Origin: an uncultured Anaerolineaceae bacterium | GTDB taxonomy: Bacteria; Chloroflexota; Anaerolineae; Anaerolineales; Anaerolineaceae | Direction of reading: 5' to 3' | Assembly (NCBI GenBank): GCA_937907495.1 | Contig: CALESS010000093.1 | Location: forward strand, 1 to 12,864 | DNA: 12,864 nt | Shown here: positions 1 through 7,303 of the stretch, piece after piece | How positions within the stretch are numbered: position 1 is the stretch's first letter | Layout of the letters: each line of letters starts with the position of its first letter | Notes under the pieces: model-generated | Told to the model about the DNA's origin: nothing | Seen by the model: the letters and a program-made list of their open reading frames with translations, nothing else | Database searches by the model: none | Position numbers and translations under genes: made by a program

Positions 1-480
1 AATTTACGCCGCAAAGTACATCAGACCCTGGCTTCGGTCACCCGGGATTATGAGAAATTTGAATTCAACACCATCATTTCCGCATTGATGGAATTGATGA
101 ACGAATTGATGAAAATCAAAGCCCAGGGTGCCTGGGGCAGCCCGGCGTGGCAGGAAACGACTGAAATTTATTTGAAAATGCTGGCACCCGTAGCCCCGCA
201 CATTGCCGAAGAAATCTGGCATCAATTGGGGAAACCCTATTCGATCCACCAGCAGAAATGGCCGGTGGTGGATGAAGAAGCGGCAAAGGATGAGGAAATT
301 ACGCTGGTCTTGCAGATCAATGGCAAGGTGCGGGACCGCATCACCATGCCGGCCAACCTGAGCCCGGAGGAGGCCAAGACGGCAGCCTTGAACAACGAGA
401 CCGTTCAACGGCATTTAGCCGGGAAGGAACCCCGCCAGGTTATATATGTACCGGGACGATTGGTAAATATCGTTGTGTGA
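1..480 (+). CDS. leuS: Leucyl-tRNA synthetase, C-terminal part (5' end outside window)
   Basis: LeuRS charges tRNA-Leu with leucine in the cytoplasm. Only the last 159 residues are visible, in frame from base 1 to a TGA at 478-480. The segment begins in the helical anticodon-binding domain (RRKVHQTLASVTRDYEKFEF followed by the NTIISALMELMNELM helix). It continues with VAPHIAEEIWHQLG, a hallmark of class Ia synthetases of this group, and ends in the small C-terminal domain with LQINGKVRDRI and the closing YVPGRLVNIVV typical of bacterial LeuRS. The catalytic HIGH/KMSKS and editing parts lie upstream of the window. The stop overlaps or nearly abuts the next gene, so the two are probably cotranscribed. 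The family assignment is firm from the C-terminal signature. Confidence 0.96.
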   Translation, partial: NLRRKVHQTLASVTRDYEKFEFNTIISALMELMNELMKIKAQGAWGSPAWQETTEIYLKMLAPVAPHIAEEIWHQLGKPYSIHQQKWPVVDEEAAKDEEITLVLQINGKVRDRITMPANLSPEEAKTAALNNETVQRHLAGKEPRQVIYVPGRLVNIVV

Positions 481-482
481 GG
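479..482 (+). promoter_or_regulatory. Shine-Dalgarno GAGG deciding the start of the creatininase-family gene
   Basis: GAGG straddles the leuS stop codon and lies 6 bases before the ATG at 489. The alternative GTG at 477, overlapping the leuS stop as GTGA, has no purine-rich stretch before it. ATG 489 is therefore the better start. Confidence 0.55.
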
Positions 483-488
483 TATGCG

Positions 489-1172
489 ATGCGATTTGAA
501 GAGATGAATTGGATGGATGTTGAAGGTTATTTGAAACAGGATGACCGGCTGATCCTGGTTTTGGGAGCGACGGAAGAGCATGGTTACTTAAGCCTGCTGA
601 CGGACGTCAAGATTCCCCAGGCCCTGGCCGATGCCGCCAGCCAGCAAACTGGCATTCCAATCGCCCCGGCGCTTAATTTTGGCATCTCTCCAAGCTTCCT
701 GGCATTCCCGGGGACGATCAGTCTGCGGGTTTCTACTTTTTTGGATGCATTGGAAGATGTTTTACGCTCCGTGTACGGTTATGGTTTCCGGCGGATCGTC
801 ATCCTGAATGGCCATGGTGGAAATGAGCCTGGCCGCCAGCGGATTGTGGAACTGGCGAACCAGTTACCCGGGCTGCGGGTGAAATGGTATTCATGGTGGA
901 CGGCAAAGTGTATTCGTGAGATATCTGAGCGGCACGGGTTGCCCAACCAGCATGCCAACTGGGAAGAAGCCTTTCGCTTCACGCGGGTGGCCCCGCTGCC
1001 AGAGGGTGAGAAACCGGAAGTGATTATCAAAGAAATCCTGGGGGCAGGGGCGGAGCGGGATGCAATTGGAGATGGCGTTTTTGGGGGGCCCTACACAGCG
1101 CCAGATGAAGTGATGGATGAGATGTTCATCGCCAATTTGAAAGATGTGCTTGAAATGCTCAAGTTTGATTAG
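489..1172 (+). CDS. Creatininase-family metal-dependent amidohydrolase
   Basis: A 227-residue protein of the creatininase / creatinine amidohydrolase superfamily. These are cytosolic metal-dependent hydrolases that include creatininase, the mycofactocin protein MftE and riboflavin-pathway formamide hydrolases. The substrate here cannot be told. Motifs seen: GATEEHG (residues 26-32, predicted ligands Glu29 and His31), TD (Asp39), the strongly conserved NGHGGN (107-112, His109), and HANWEEAF (155-162) in the place of the usual HAGE-type motif. The stretch between GATEEHG and TD is one residue shorter than in the common EQHGPHLPLxTD form. The length is slightly below the usual 240-260. An in-frame GTG at 477, overlapping the leuS stop by 4 bases, is an alternative start. 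Being translationally coupled to leuS, it probably shares its transcript, although no pathway link is evident. Confidence 0.85.
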   Translation: MRFEEMNWMDVEGYLKQDDRLILVLGATEEHGYLSLLTDVKIPQALADAASQQTGIPIAPALNFGISPSFLAFPGTISLRVSTFLDALEDVLRSVYGYGFRRIVILNGHGGNEPGRQRIVELANQLPGLRVKWYSWWTAKCIREISERHGLPNQHANWEEAFRFTRVAPLPEGEKPEVIIKEILGAGAERDAIGDGVFGGPYTAPDEVMDEMFIANLKDVLEMLKFD

Positions 1173-1180
1173 CAAACCTT

Positions 1181-1217
1181 TACAACAATTCGGCGGTAAA
1201 TCCGCCGAATTGTTGTA
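1181..1217 (+). terminator. Perfect 16-bp inverted repeat, putative intrinsic terminator
   Basis: The arms 1181-1196 and 1202-1217 are exact reverse complements around a 5-base TAAAT loop. GC pairs sit next to the loop and AT-rich pairs at the base. It starts 9 bases after the stop of the creatininase-family gene. The right arm ends in the T-rich stretch AATTGTTGTAT, which could act as a weak U-tract; the left arm mirrors it, so it could work on both strands. There is no run of pure T, so an operator or RNA-stability hairpin is an alternative. Confidence 0.55.
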
Positions 1218-1251
1218 TGATCGTCACAAGATTCAACCACTTTGCAGTTAA

Positions 1252-1257
1252 GGGAGG
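1252..1257 (+). promoter_or_regulatory. Shine-Dalgarno deciding the start of the M50-like gene
   Basis: The purine run AAGGGAGGGG (1250-1259) lies just before the ATG at 1262, an excellent ribosome binding site. The upstream in-frame ATG at 1217 lies in the base of the hairpin and has no such site, so 1262 is preferred. Confidence 0.7.
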
Positions 1258-1261
1258 GGAC

Positions 1262-2122
1262 ATGGACGGCGCCCTGGGGAGCTTGTTGGGTTATCTTTGG
1301 AATGTTCTTTTGACCTCCTTTCTGCAACTGTTCGTACTGATGGGGCCGACTTTGATCCTGGCCTTCACCATGCACTGGGCGGCGGGAAACCTGGACCGGC
1401 TGGCAACCCGTGCGATTGGCTGGAAAGTGTATTATGCGTTATTTTCTTTTTGGGGAACCATGGTGCATGAACTGGGGCATGCCTTTTTCAACCTGATCTT
1501 CGGACATAAGATTCTAAAAATAAAATTGACCAACCGCGACCCCAGCCAGGGTGAAACTGCACATGTGGCCTATGCCTACAACCCGCGCAATATTTTCCAG
1601 CGGATTGGGGTATTCTTTTCTGCCATTGGCCCGATCCTGTTTGGCACACTTGTGATCTACGTGTTTGCGCTGCTCCTGTTGGGGGGAGATGAATTTGCGC
1701 CATTGTGGTCCATCCGGTTAACCCCGACCGTATTTTCCTCCGGCGAGGGTGTGTTGCTTTATCTGGACAAGGTGTTGGGCGGAGCTTTTGAGGCTTTTGC
1801 CAACATCTTTTCCCGTACCAACCTTGGAAATTGGAAGTTTTGGGTGTTTCTCTACCTGTCCTTTTCTGTGGGAAGCAACATTTCTCTCTCACCATCGGAT
1901 CTCAAAGGGGCGGCAACAGGTTCCCTGACATTGGTTACGGTTGTGCTGCTGGTGAACCTGGTCACTTTATGGATGGGTAATTTTGTCACCGAAGGGGTTC
2001 AATGGGTCAGCCAATATAACGGTGTTTTCTATGCGGTGATGCTCATTGCGCTGCTGTTGTGCATTCTTGGGTCAGCCGCCATGCTGCTGATTGTGGCACT
2101 GCGGCGGGTAATTGGGAAGTGA
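1262..2122 (+). CDS. Polytopic membrane protein with HELGH motif, M50-like metalloprotease candidate
   Basis: A 286-residue integral membrane protein with about six hydrophobic segments (roughly residues 12-40, 56-80, 114-140, 191-207, 219-240 and 254-280). The motif HELGH at 69-73, at the end of a hydrophobic helix, is the HExxH zinc signature seen in site-2-protease-like M50/M50B families. SAIGPILFG (120-128) resembles the family's Gly-Pro segment, and SLSPSDLKGA (208-217) could supply the third metal ligand through Asp213. I infer a membrane-embedded zinc metalloprotease, or an inactive relative. No PDZ domain is visible and no substrate can be named. It lies 48 bases upstream of cydD on the same strand with no terminator between, so it probably heads the cydDC transcript. 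It is not RseP/SpoIVFB-like in length or in having an NPxPxxDG motif. Confidence 0.75.
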   Translation: MDGALGSLLGYLWNVLLTSFLQLFVLMGPTLILAFTMHWAAGNLDRLATRAIGWKVYYALFSFWGTMVHELGHAFFNLIFGHKILKIKLTNRDPSQGETAHVAYAYNPRNIFQRIGVFFSAIGPILFGTLVIYVFALLLLGGDEFAPLWSIRLTPTVFSSGEGVLLYLDKVLGGAFEAFANIFSRTNLGNWKFWVFLYLSFSVGSNISLSPSDLKGAATGSLTLVTVVLLVNLVTLWMGNFVTEGVQWVSQYNGVFYAVMLIALLLCILGSAAMLLIVALRRVIGK

Positions 2123-2170
2123 AAACCGGAGAGAAACGCAAGGAGAACCTTGGGAAGGAGAGGTGCGGTA

Positions 2171-3913
2171 ATGAACCTTGATTCCCGCTTGCTGGTGCAA
2201 CTTCGGCGAGCCTGGCTGCCGCTCATTCTGACGGTCTTGAGCGGCCTGGCGGGCGGAATATTGATTGTGATCCAGGCGCGGGTGCTCAGCCAGGTATTGG
2301 CCGGGGTTCATCTCTCCGGATGGGACCTTTCCAAAGCGGAAGGATCGCTGGAAGTCTTCCTGGGGGTCCTGGCAGGGCGTTTCATCCTCACCTGGCTGGG
2401 TGAAACGAGCGCGGTGAAGATTTCTGTGCGGGTGAAAGAAGCCTTACGCCAGCGCCTTTTGGAAAAGATTGAACGGTTGGGGCCGGTTTCCTTAACCGGT
2501 GAAAGAAGCGGGGAAATCGCAGCTACCCTGGTGCAGGGATTGGATGCCCTGGACGCCTATTTCAGCCAGTTTTTGCCGCAAGTAGCGCTGGCTGGTCTGG
2601 TGCCGTTGTGTTTATTGCTCGCCATTTTCCCCCTGGATTGGGTCAGCGGCCTGGTGCTGTTACTTACTGCGCCTTTGCTGCCGATGTTCATGATTTTGAT
2701 CGGCGGCTCCGCTGAGAAAATGACGCGCAGGCAATGGGGGATTTTAAGCCGGATGAGTGCCAATCTGTTGGAAACCTTGCAAGGTTTGTCAACCTTGAAG
2801 GCGCTCGGACAGACGTACCGAGCCGGGGAAAAGATCAGATCGGTGAGCGAACAATATCGCCAGGTCACCATGGGCATCCTGCGGGTGACATTTCTCTCCT
2901 CCCTGACGTTGGAATTGGTTTCAACAATATCCATCGCCTTGATCGCGGTGCAAATTGGTTTGCGCCTGATAACGGGAGGGATGGCGTATGAACAGGCGCT
3001 GTTTATTCTGGTGGCTGCTCCGGATTTTTATTTGCCCATCCGGCAGTTGGGGCAGCGCTTCCACGCCGCGACCTCGGGAGTCTCGGCTGCCCGGCGGATT
3101 TTCGAAATATTGGATACCCCGGAAGCCGCACCAAGTACATCCACCCTGCCTGGGAAACGGTTTCGCTGGCAGGCTGCACCCTTCATTCAATTTCAGAACG
3201 TCACCACCCGATACCCGGGCGCTGATGAGAATACCCTCCATGAAATCAACCTGGAGCTGAAAGCCGGCACCGTGACAGCCCTGATCGGCCCAAGCGGCGC
3301 CGGGAAAAGCACCCTGGTTAATCTCCTGCTCGGGTTCATGGCTCCTGCCGCCGGGCGAATCCTGGTGGATGGGTTTGACCTGTTGGAATACGACCGCGCG
3401 GATTGGCGGAAAGGGATTGCCTGGGTGAGCCAGACTCCCTATTTCTTCCAGGGAAGCCTGGCAGAAAACCTGACCCTCGGCGGGTTGGAGTGCAGTGATC
3501 GGCAAATCCGGCAGGCATTGGAGCGGGTCGGCCTGGGTAAATGGCTGGCAAGCCTGCCGCAAGGTCTGCAAACGCAGATCGGAGATGCCGGCATGAAGTT
3601 GAGCAGTGGACAACGCCAAAGGCTGGCTATGAGCCGCGCCTTTTTACGGAACCCTGGATTGGTGATTTTGGATGAACCGACCGCTCACCTGGATGTAAGG
3701 GGGGAGAATGACCTGCTGGATTCCATCCAGGAGTTATGCAAGGATCGGACCGTCCTGCTGATCGCCCATCGCCTGCCCAGCCTGCGACTGGCGCAGCAAG
3801 TGATCATTATGCAAGGCGGCAGGATCGTTGAAAGTGGAAGCGCAGAGGGGCTGCTCGAGAAATCACCCATCTTGCACTCCATGGTGCAGGGTTACCGGGG
3901 AACGCTGCAATGA
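2171..3913 (+). CDS. cydD: Thiol reductant ABC exporter, subunit CydD
   Basis: A 580-residue half-transporter with an N-terminal six-helix membrane domain (about 1-310) fused to an ATPase domain. With CydC it forms the inner-membrane heterodimer that exports cysteine/glutathione and is required for cytochrome bd assembly and periplasmic redox balance. ATPase motifs seen: Walker A GPSGAGKST (373-381), Q-loop VSQTPYFFQGS, signature LSSGQ (477-481), Walker B ending in Asp501-Glu502, and H-loop His533. All key residues are present. ATG 2171 is preceded by AAGGAGAGG (2155-2163); an upstream in-frame TTG at 2150 has no better site. The stop overlaps the cydC start as ATGA, implying translational coupling and 1:1 synthesis. 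The name rests on the CydD-CydC pairing; no cydAB is present in the window. Confidence 0.9.
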   Translation: MNLDSRLLVQLRRAWLPLILTVLSGLAGGILIVIQARVLSQVLAGVHLSGWDLSKAEGSLEVFLGVLAGRFILTWLGETSAVKISVRVKEALRQRLLEKIERLGPVSLTGERSGEIAATLVQGLDALDAYFSQFLPQVALAGLVPLCLLLAIFPLDWVSGLVLLLTAPLLPMFMILIGGSAEKMTRRQWGILSRMSANLLETLQGLSTLKALGQTYRAGEKIRSVSEQYRQVTMGILRVTFLSSLTLELVSTISIALIAVQIGLRLITGGMAYEQALFILVAAPDFYLPIRQLGQRFHAATSGVSAARRIFEILDTPEAAPSTSTLPGKRFRWQAAPFIQFQNVTTRYPGADENTLHEINLELKAGTVTALIGPSGAGKSTLVNLLLGFMAPAAGRILVDGFDLLEYDRADWRKGIAWVSQTPYFFQGSLAENLTLGGLECSDRQIRQALERVGLGKWLASLPQGLQTQIGDAGMKLSSGQRQRLAMSRAFLRNPGLVILDEPTAHLDVRGENDLLDSIQELCKDRTVLLIAHRLPSLRLAQQVIIMQGGRIVESGSAEGLLEKSPILHSMVQGYRGTLQ

Positions 3914-5646
3914 AAATCACCTTGCGCTTGTTGTCGTTTCTCAAACCATATATGGGTATGGTATTGATTTCCATCCTGACCGGTTCGGCAACCATCGTAA
4001 GCGGCATTGGTTTGTTCGGGGCTTCGGCGTACTTACTCTCCATGGCGGCTTTGCAGCCCTCGATTTCCATCTTGCAAGTGGCCATTGTTGGTGTGCGTTT
4101 TTTTGGACTCAGCCGGGGTATCCTGCGCTATTTGGAACGATTGAGTTCTCACTCGGTTAATTTACAGGTGTTGAGCGGGATGCGGGTTTGGATCTACAAA
4201 GCATTGGTACCCCTGGCGCCTGCCAGGTTGCAGGGGTATCAGAGTGGTGATTTGCTTACTCGCGTGGTGGCAGATATTGATACCCTGGAAAACTTCTATG
4301 TGCGGGTATTCGCGCCGCTGGTGACCGCGTTCATAATTACTGCCGGAATGGGGATATTCATTGGCTCGTTTGATCCTGCCCTGGGTGGAGTGCTCGTGAT
4401 CGGGTTGCTGATCAGCAGCCTGGGGTTACCGGGAGGATTGCGGGTGGTTTCCCGCCAGGCGGGGGGCCGGCTGGCGGATTTACGCGGCCGCTTGAGCGGA
4501 GAGGTGGTGGAATTATCCCAGGGAGTGGGTGAATTAACCTTACTGGGCCATATCGGACAGAAAGTGAACGGGATATTGATGCTTGGCGCACAACTGGGAG
4601 AAGCCCAGATGCGCTTGAGCCAGTGGAGCGGTCTGGCGAATGGCCTGCTGATCTTCCTGAATGGGTTTACCGTCTACATCCTGTTGCGGATTGCCCTACC
4701 TCTGGTGGAGGTGGGAAGGTTGGATGGGGTTGGCCTGGCGGTGATCATCCTGGGAGCCATTGCGTCCTTTGAAGTCACCGCGCCACTGATCCCGGCGGGC
4801 AGCCAGTTTGAGACCAGCCTGGCAGCCGCCCGGCGCCTGTTTCAACTGGCGGATACAAGCCCGGTGGTGACAGAACCTGATCAACCCCTTCCAATACCGG
4901 CGCGCAAAGACTTGAGTCTACAGCATGTTCGATTAACCTATGAAGGAAGGGAACAGAACTCCCTGGATGATTTCTCGCTGGAAATGACTGCCGGTCAACG
5001 GATCGCGATTGTTGGAGAGAGTGGGGCGGGGAAAACCAGCCTGATCCAATTGTTGCTGCGGTTTTGGGAGAAATCTTCCGGTCAAATCCGGTTGGGCGGG
5101 GTGGGGCTGGAGGAGCTAAAGCCTGAAGAAGTGCGTTCCCAATTTAGCCTGGTTCCCAGCGATGGGTGGATTTTCCATGGAAGCCTGCGGGAAAACTTGC
5201 GCATAGCCAGAAATTCCGCAGAGGATGATGCTTGTTGGAAAGCCCTCTCCCTTTCCGGATTGGAGGCCTGGGCAGGCAAACTACCAGCCGGGCTGAATTC
5301 CATCATGGGAGAGCGGGGGGTAAACCTCAGCCTGGGTGAACGCCAGCGATTGATGGTCGCGCGCGCCATTCTGCAGGATGCACCCATCTACCTGCTGGAT
5401 GAGCCGACAAACGGATTGGACTCCATTACCGAGCAGGCCGTCATGAAGACTTTGTTGCAAGTGACGGAAGGACGGAGCAGCCTGTGGATGATGCACCGTT
5501 TAATTGACCTGGAAAAGATGGATGAGATTATTGTGTTGAGTGAAGGAAGGATCATTGAACGCGGAACTTTTTGCGTCTTGATGGAGCGCCAGGGGCCATT
5601 CCGGCGGATGATGGAATTGCAACGGGAGATGCTCATCGAGCGTTAG
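3910..5646 (+). CDS. cydC: Thiol reductant ABC exporter, subunit CydC
   Basis: The partner half-transporter of CydD, 578 residues: membrane domain (about 1-315) then ATPase domain. It overlaps cydD by 4 bases. The N-terminus contains the CydC-like stretch GLFGASAYLLS, followed later by RGILRYLERLSSH. ATPase motifs: Walker A GESGAGKTS (369-377), signature LSLGE (473-477), Walker B ending in Asp497-Glu498, and H-loop His529. The Q-loop reads LVPSDGWIFHGS, with Ser417 where a glutamine is expected (AGC codon at 5158-5160). The non-canonical LSLGE signature fits asymmetric ATP sites as known in heterodimeric ABC exporters, but the Q-loop change is unusual. Transcription probably ends at the hairpin at 5721-5767. 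Confidence 0.9.
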   Translation: MKITLRLLSFLKPYMGMVLISILTGSATIVSGIGLFGASAYLLSMAALQPSISILQVAIVGVRFFGLSRGILRYLERLSSHSVNLQVLSGMRVWIYKALVPLAPARLQGYQSGDLLTRVVADIDTLENFYVRVFAPLVTAFIITAGMGIFIGSFDPALGGVLVIGLLISSLGLPGGLRVVSRQAGGRLADLRGRLSGEVVELSQGVGELTLLGHIGQKVNGILMLGAQLGEAQMRLSQWSGLANGLLIFLNGFTVYILLRIALPLVEVGRLDGVGLAVIILGAIASFEVTAPLIPAGSQFETSLAAARRLFQLADTSPVVTEPDQPLPIPARKDLSLQHVRLTYEGREQNSLDDFSLEMTAGQRIAIVGESGAGKTSLIQLLLRFWEKSSGQIRLGGVGLEELKPEEVRSQFSLVPSDGWIFHGSLRENLRIARNSAEDDACWKALSLSGLEAWAGKLPAGLNSIMGERGVNLSLGERQRLMVARAILQDAPIYLLDEPTNGLDSITEQAVMKTLLQVTEGRSSLWMMHRLIDLEKMDEIIVLSEGRIIERGTFCVLMERQGPFRRMMELQREMLIER

Positions 5647-5720
5647 GGGAATGGAAACCGGGGGATTGTCCGGGTGGTGCTCTGTTCGTAAAGCGAGTGG
5701 AATAGGAGATCGGGAAAAGC

Positions 5721-5767
5721 AAAAACCCCTTCATGAAGCCTTGCCCGGACTTCAGGAGGGGGTTTTT
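5721..5767 (+). terminator. Bidirectional intrinsic terminator between cydC and tsaC
   Basis: A long stem pairs 5721-5738 with 5750-5767 (18 pairs with one G-U and one mismatch) around an 11-base loop. On the plus strand the stem ends in TTTTT. On the minus strand it ends in TTTTT followed by GCTTTT. It sits about 75 bases after the cydC stop and about 58 bases beyond the tsaC stop, so it can serve both converging transcripts. The remaining gap (5647-5824) shows nothing else recognisable. Confidence 0.9.
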
Positions 5768-5824
5768 GTAGAGGAGAACGATATCATTGTATGCCTTATA
5801 TTTAATAACAGGATGAGAAGGGAT

Positions 5825-6451
5825 TTAAGGTTGGCTAAGTGTTTCCATGATTTGGGCACCAGAGATGGCTCCCTGCCGGAAGATGGTCAAATCTGGCGTC
5901 GTGCAGCCCACCACGGTCGAGGGGATGCCGCCGGAAAGGCTGCCTCCATCCAATAGGAGGTCAATCCGGCCATCCAACTGCTGGAGAACATCCGCAGCGG
6001 AGAGCGGATTGGCCATGCCTGAAATATTGGCAGAAGTCGTGGCAAGGGGGCCCGCAGCTTGCAGTAAACGGCGTGCAAAGGCGTGGTCTGGCATGCGCAG
6101 ACCGATGGTGGCATCCGGGGATAGGTTCGCTGGCAGGCTGGGAAGCCGCGAGACAACGAGTGTTAATGCACCTGGCCAAAACTTGTGGGCCAGCAGGGCA
6201 GCCCGCTCGGGAAAGGTCTCGCTAACCAGGGGAATTTGATCCATCTCCCCAATCAGGATGGCAATGGCTTTATTGAATTCCCGGCCTTTGGCGGTGAAAA
6301 GGCGCTCGATGGCAAGGGGTGAGGTAAAGGAAGCCGCCAGGCCATAGACGGTATCGGTAGGGAAGGCTACCAGGCCATCCTGCCGGAGTATTTCCAGGGC
6401 GGTGGGGATGGCAGCGGGGGATTGGATGGGGAGCAAGATCGTAGCGGGCAT
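5825..6451 (-). CDS. tsaC: L-threonylcarbamoyladenylate synthase (YrdC/Sua5/YwlC family)
   Basis: A 208-residue single-domain YrdC-fold protein. It makes threonylcarbamoyl-AMP from threonine, bicarbonate and ATP, the first step of the universal t6A modification at position 37 of ANN-decoding tRNAs. Motifs seen: DGLVAFPTDTVYGLAA near the N-terminus, the nucleotide-binding KGREFNKAIAILI, HKFWPGALTLVV, IGLRMPDHAFARRLL, and TTSANISG. The length matches TsaC/YwlC without the extra Sua5 C-terminal domain. The ATG directly abuts the prmC stop with no gap. The site AAGGA (plus coordinates 6459-6463) lies inside the end of prmC, 7 bases before the start. The order prfA-prmC-tsaC is common in bacteria (B. 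subtilis prfA-prmC-ywlC) and supports the assignment. Confidence 0.92.
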   Translation of the reverse strand: MPATILLPIQSPAAIPTALEILRQDGLVAFPTDTVYGLAASFTSPLAIERLFTAKGREFNKAIAILIGEMDQIPLVSETFPERAALLAHKFWPGALTLVVSRLPSLPANLSPDATIGLRMPDHAFARRLLQAAGPLATTSANISGMANPLSAADVLQQLDGRIDLLLDGGSLSGGIPSTVVGCTTPDLTIFRQGAISGAQIMETLSQP

Positions 6452-7303
6452 TTACCATTCCTTCTCTTGGATTTCAAGCAGGCGGGGGTGACCGGCCAGG
6501 TCATCAACCACCCGGATCTCAGCCTGCGGAAAAACAGCCTGAGCGGCCAGGCTTGCAGAATTTCCCTGGGAGGCTTCAATTTCCAATAGTAGTAACCCGC
6601 CGGATTGGATTCTGGAGCGGGCCTGGTAGAGTAAACTCCGGATGAAGGTAAGACCATCCGGGCCGCCATCCAGTGCATTCAGGGGTTCATGAGCAGAAAC
6701 GGATAAACCGGGGAGGGTATCCGTGGGAATATAGGGCAAGTTGGCACAAATTAAGTCAAAGGAAGTTGAGATGGGGGAAAGTAAATCTGCTTGAACCCAC
6801 TGGATGCGATCCTCCATGCGGTGGAAACCAGCGTTGTAGCGGGCTACCTGCAACGCCGGGAAGGAGATATCCGTCGCGAGCAGGTGAATGCCGGGGGCAT
6901 TTACCGCCAGCGAGACGGCGATACAACCTGAACCGGTTCCCACATCTGCCACGCGATGGCAAGTGGGGTGCTTCTGCAGCCAGGCCAGGGCGTGTTCGAG
7001 CAACAGCTCTGTCTCCGGGCGGGGAATGAGGACAGCGGGGTTGACCTTGAATTCGAGGCCAAAGAATTCCTGCTTCTGCAGGATGTAGGGCAACGGTTCA
7101 CCTGCCACGAGGCGGGTGAGATCGTGGTTGGCCTGTTGAAAAGCGGAGGGTGGGAGTTGAAATTCAGGGTGCGTGAGCAGCCACTCGCGTGGCTTTCCCA
7201 GGGTGTGGGCCAACAAAAGTTGTGCCTCCAGATGGGGAGCGGTGGAGAGTGAGGAAATGTGCCCGGCGGCTTGCTTCAGCCAGGCAGCGACATCAACGCT
7301 CAT
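6452..7303 (-). CDS. prmC: Peptide chain release factor N5-glutamine methyltransferase
   Basis: A 283-residue SAM-dependent methyltransferase that methylates the glutamine of the GGQ motif in release factors, increasing termination efficiency. Seen: an N-terminal helical substrate-recognition domain with GEPLPYILQKQEFFGLEF and LIPRPETELLLEHAL, SAM-binding motif DVGTGSGCIAVSLA beginning at residue 120, and DLICANLPYIPT, where the active-site motif reads NLPY (188-191) rather than NPPY. The ending LDGGPDGLTFIRSLL is conserved in PrmC. Two adjacent ATGs (7306, 7303) overlap the end of prfA by 14 or 11 bases. 7303 gives a family-typical N-terminus and more room after the GAGG at 7307-7310. Longer in-frame starts up to 7384 lie inside prfA and are unlikely. 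Its substrate RF1 is encoded just upstream. Confidence 0.92.
   Translation of the reverse strand: MSVDVAAWLKQAAGHISSLSTAPHLEAQLLLAHTLGKPREWLLTHPEFQLPPSAFQQANHDLTRLVAGEPLPYILQKQEFFGLEFKVNPAVLIPRPETELLLEHALAWLQKHPTCHRVADVGTGSGCIAVSLAVNAPGIHLLATDISFPALQVARYNAGFHRMEDRIQWVQADLLSPISTSFDLICANLPYIPTDTLPGLSVSAHEPLNALDGGPDGLTFIRSLLYQARSRIQSGGLLLLEIEASQGNSASLAAQAVFPQAEIRVVDDLAGHPRLLEIQEKEW

Noticed and set aside
891..1175. Minus-strand open frames opposite the creatininase-family gene and other genes
   Set aside because: They are antisense shadows of genes with clear family motifs; none has a ribosome site or recognisable protein features.
1179..1221. Promoter for the M50-like gene from TTTACA (1179) and TATGAT (1216)
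   Set aside because: The spacer is 31 bases, far beyond the usable 16-18, so the pair cannot be called a standard promoter.
2921..3619. 232-codon minus-strand frame opposite cydD
   Set aside because: CydD is intact on the plus strand with every ABC motif; the antisense frame has no start context and no recognisable domain.
5651..5956. Plus-strand frame of 101 codons after cydC
   Set aside because: It runs through the intrinsic terminator and into the antisense of tsaC; the protein is of low quality with no family motifs.
5847..6239. Long plus-strand frame opposite tsaC
   Set aside because: The minus strand encodes a complete TsaC with all motifs; this frame is explained by codon bias.
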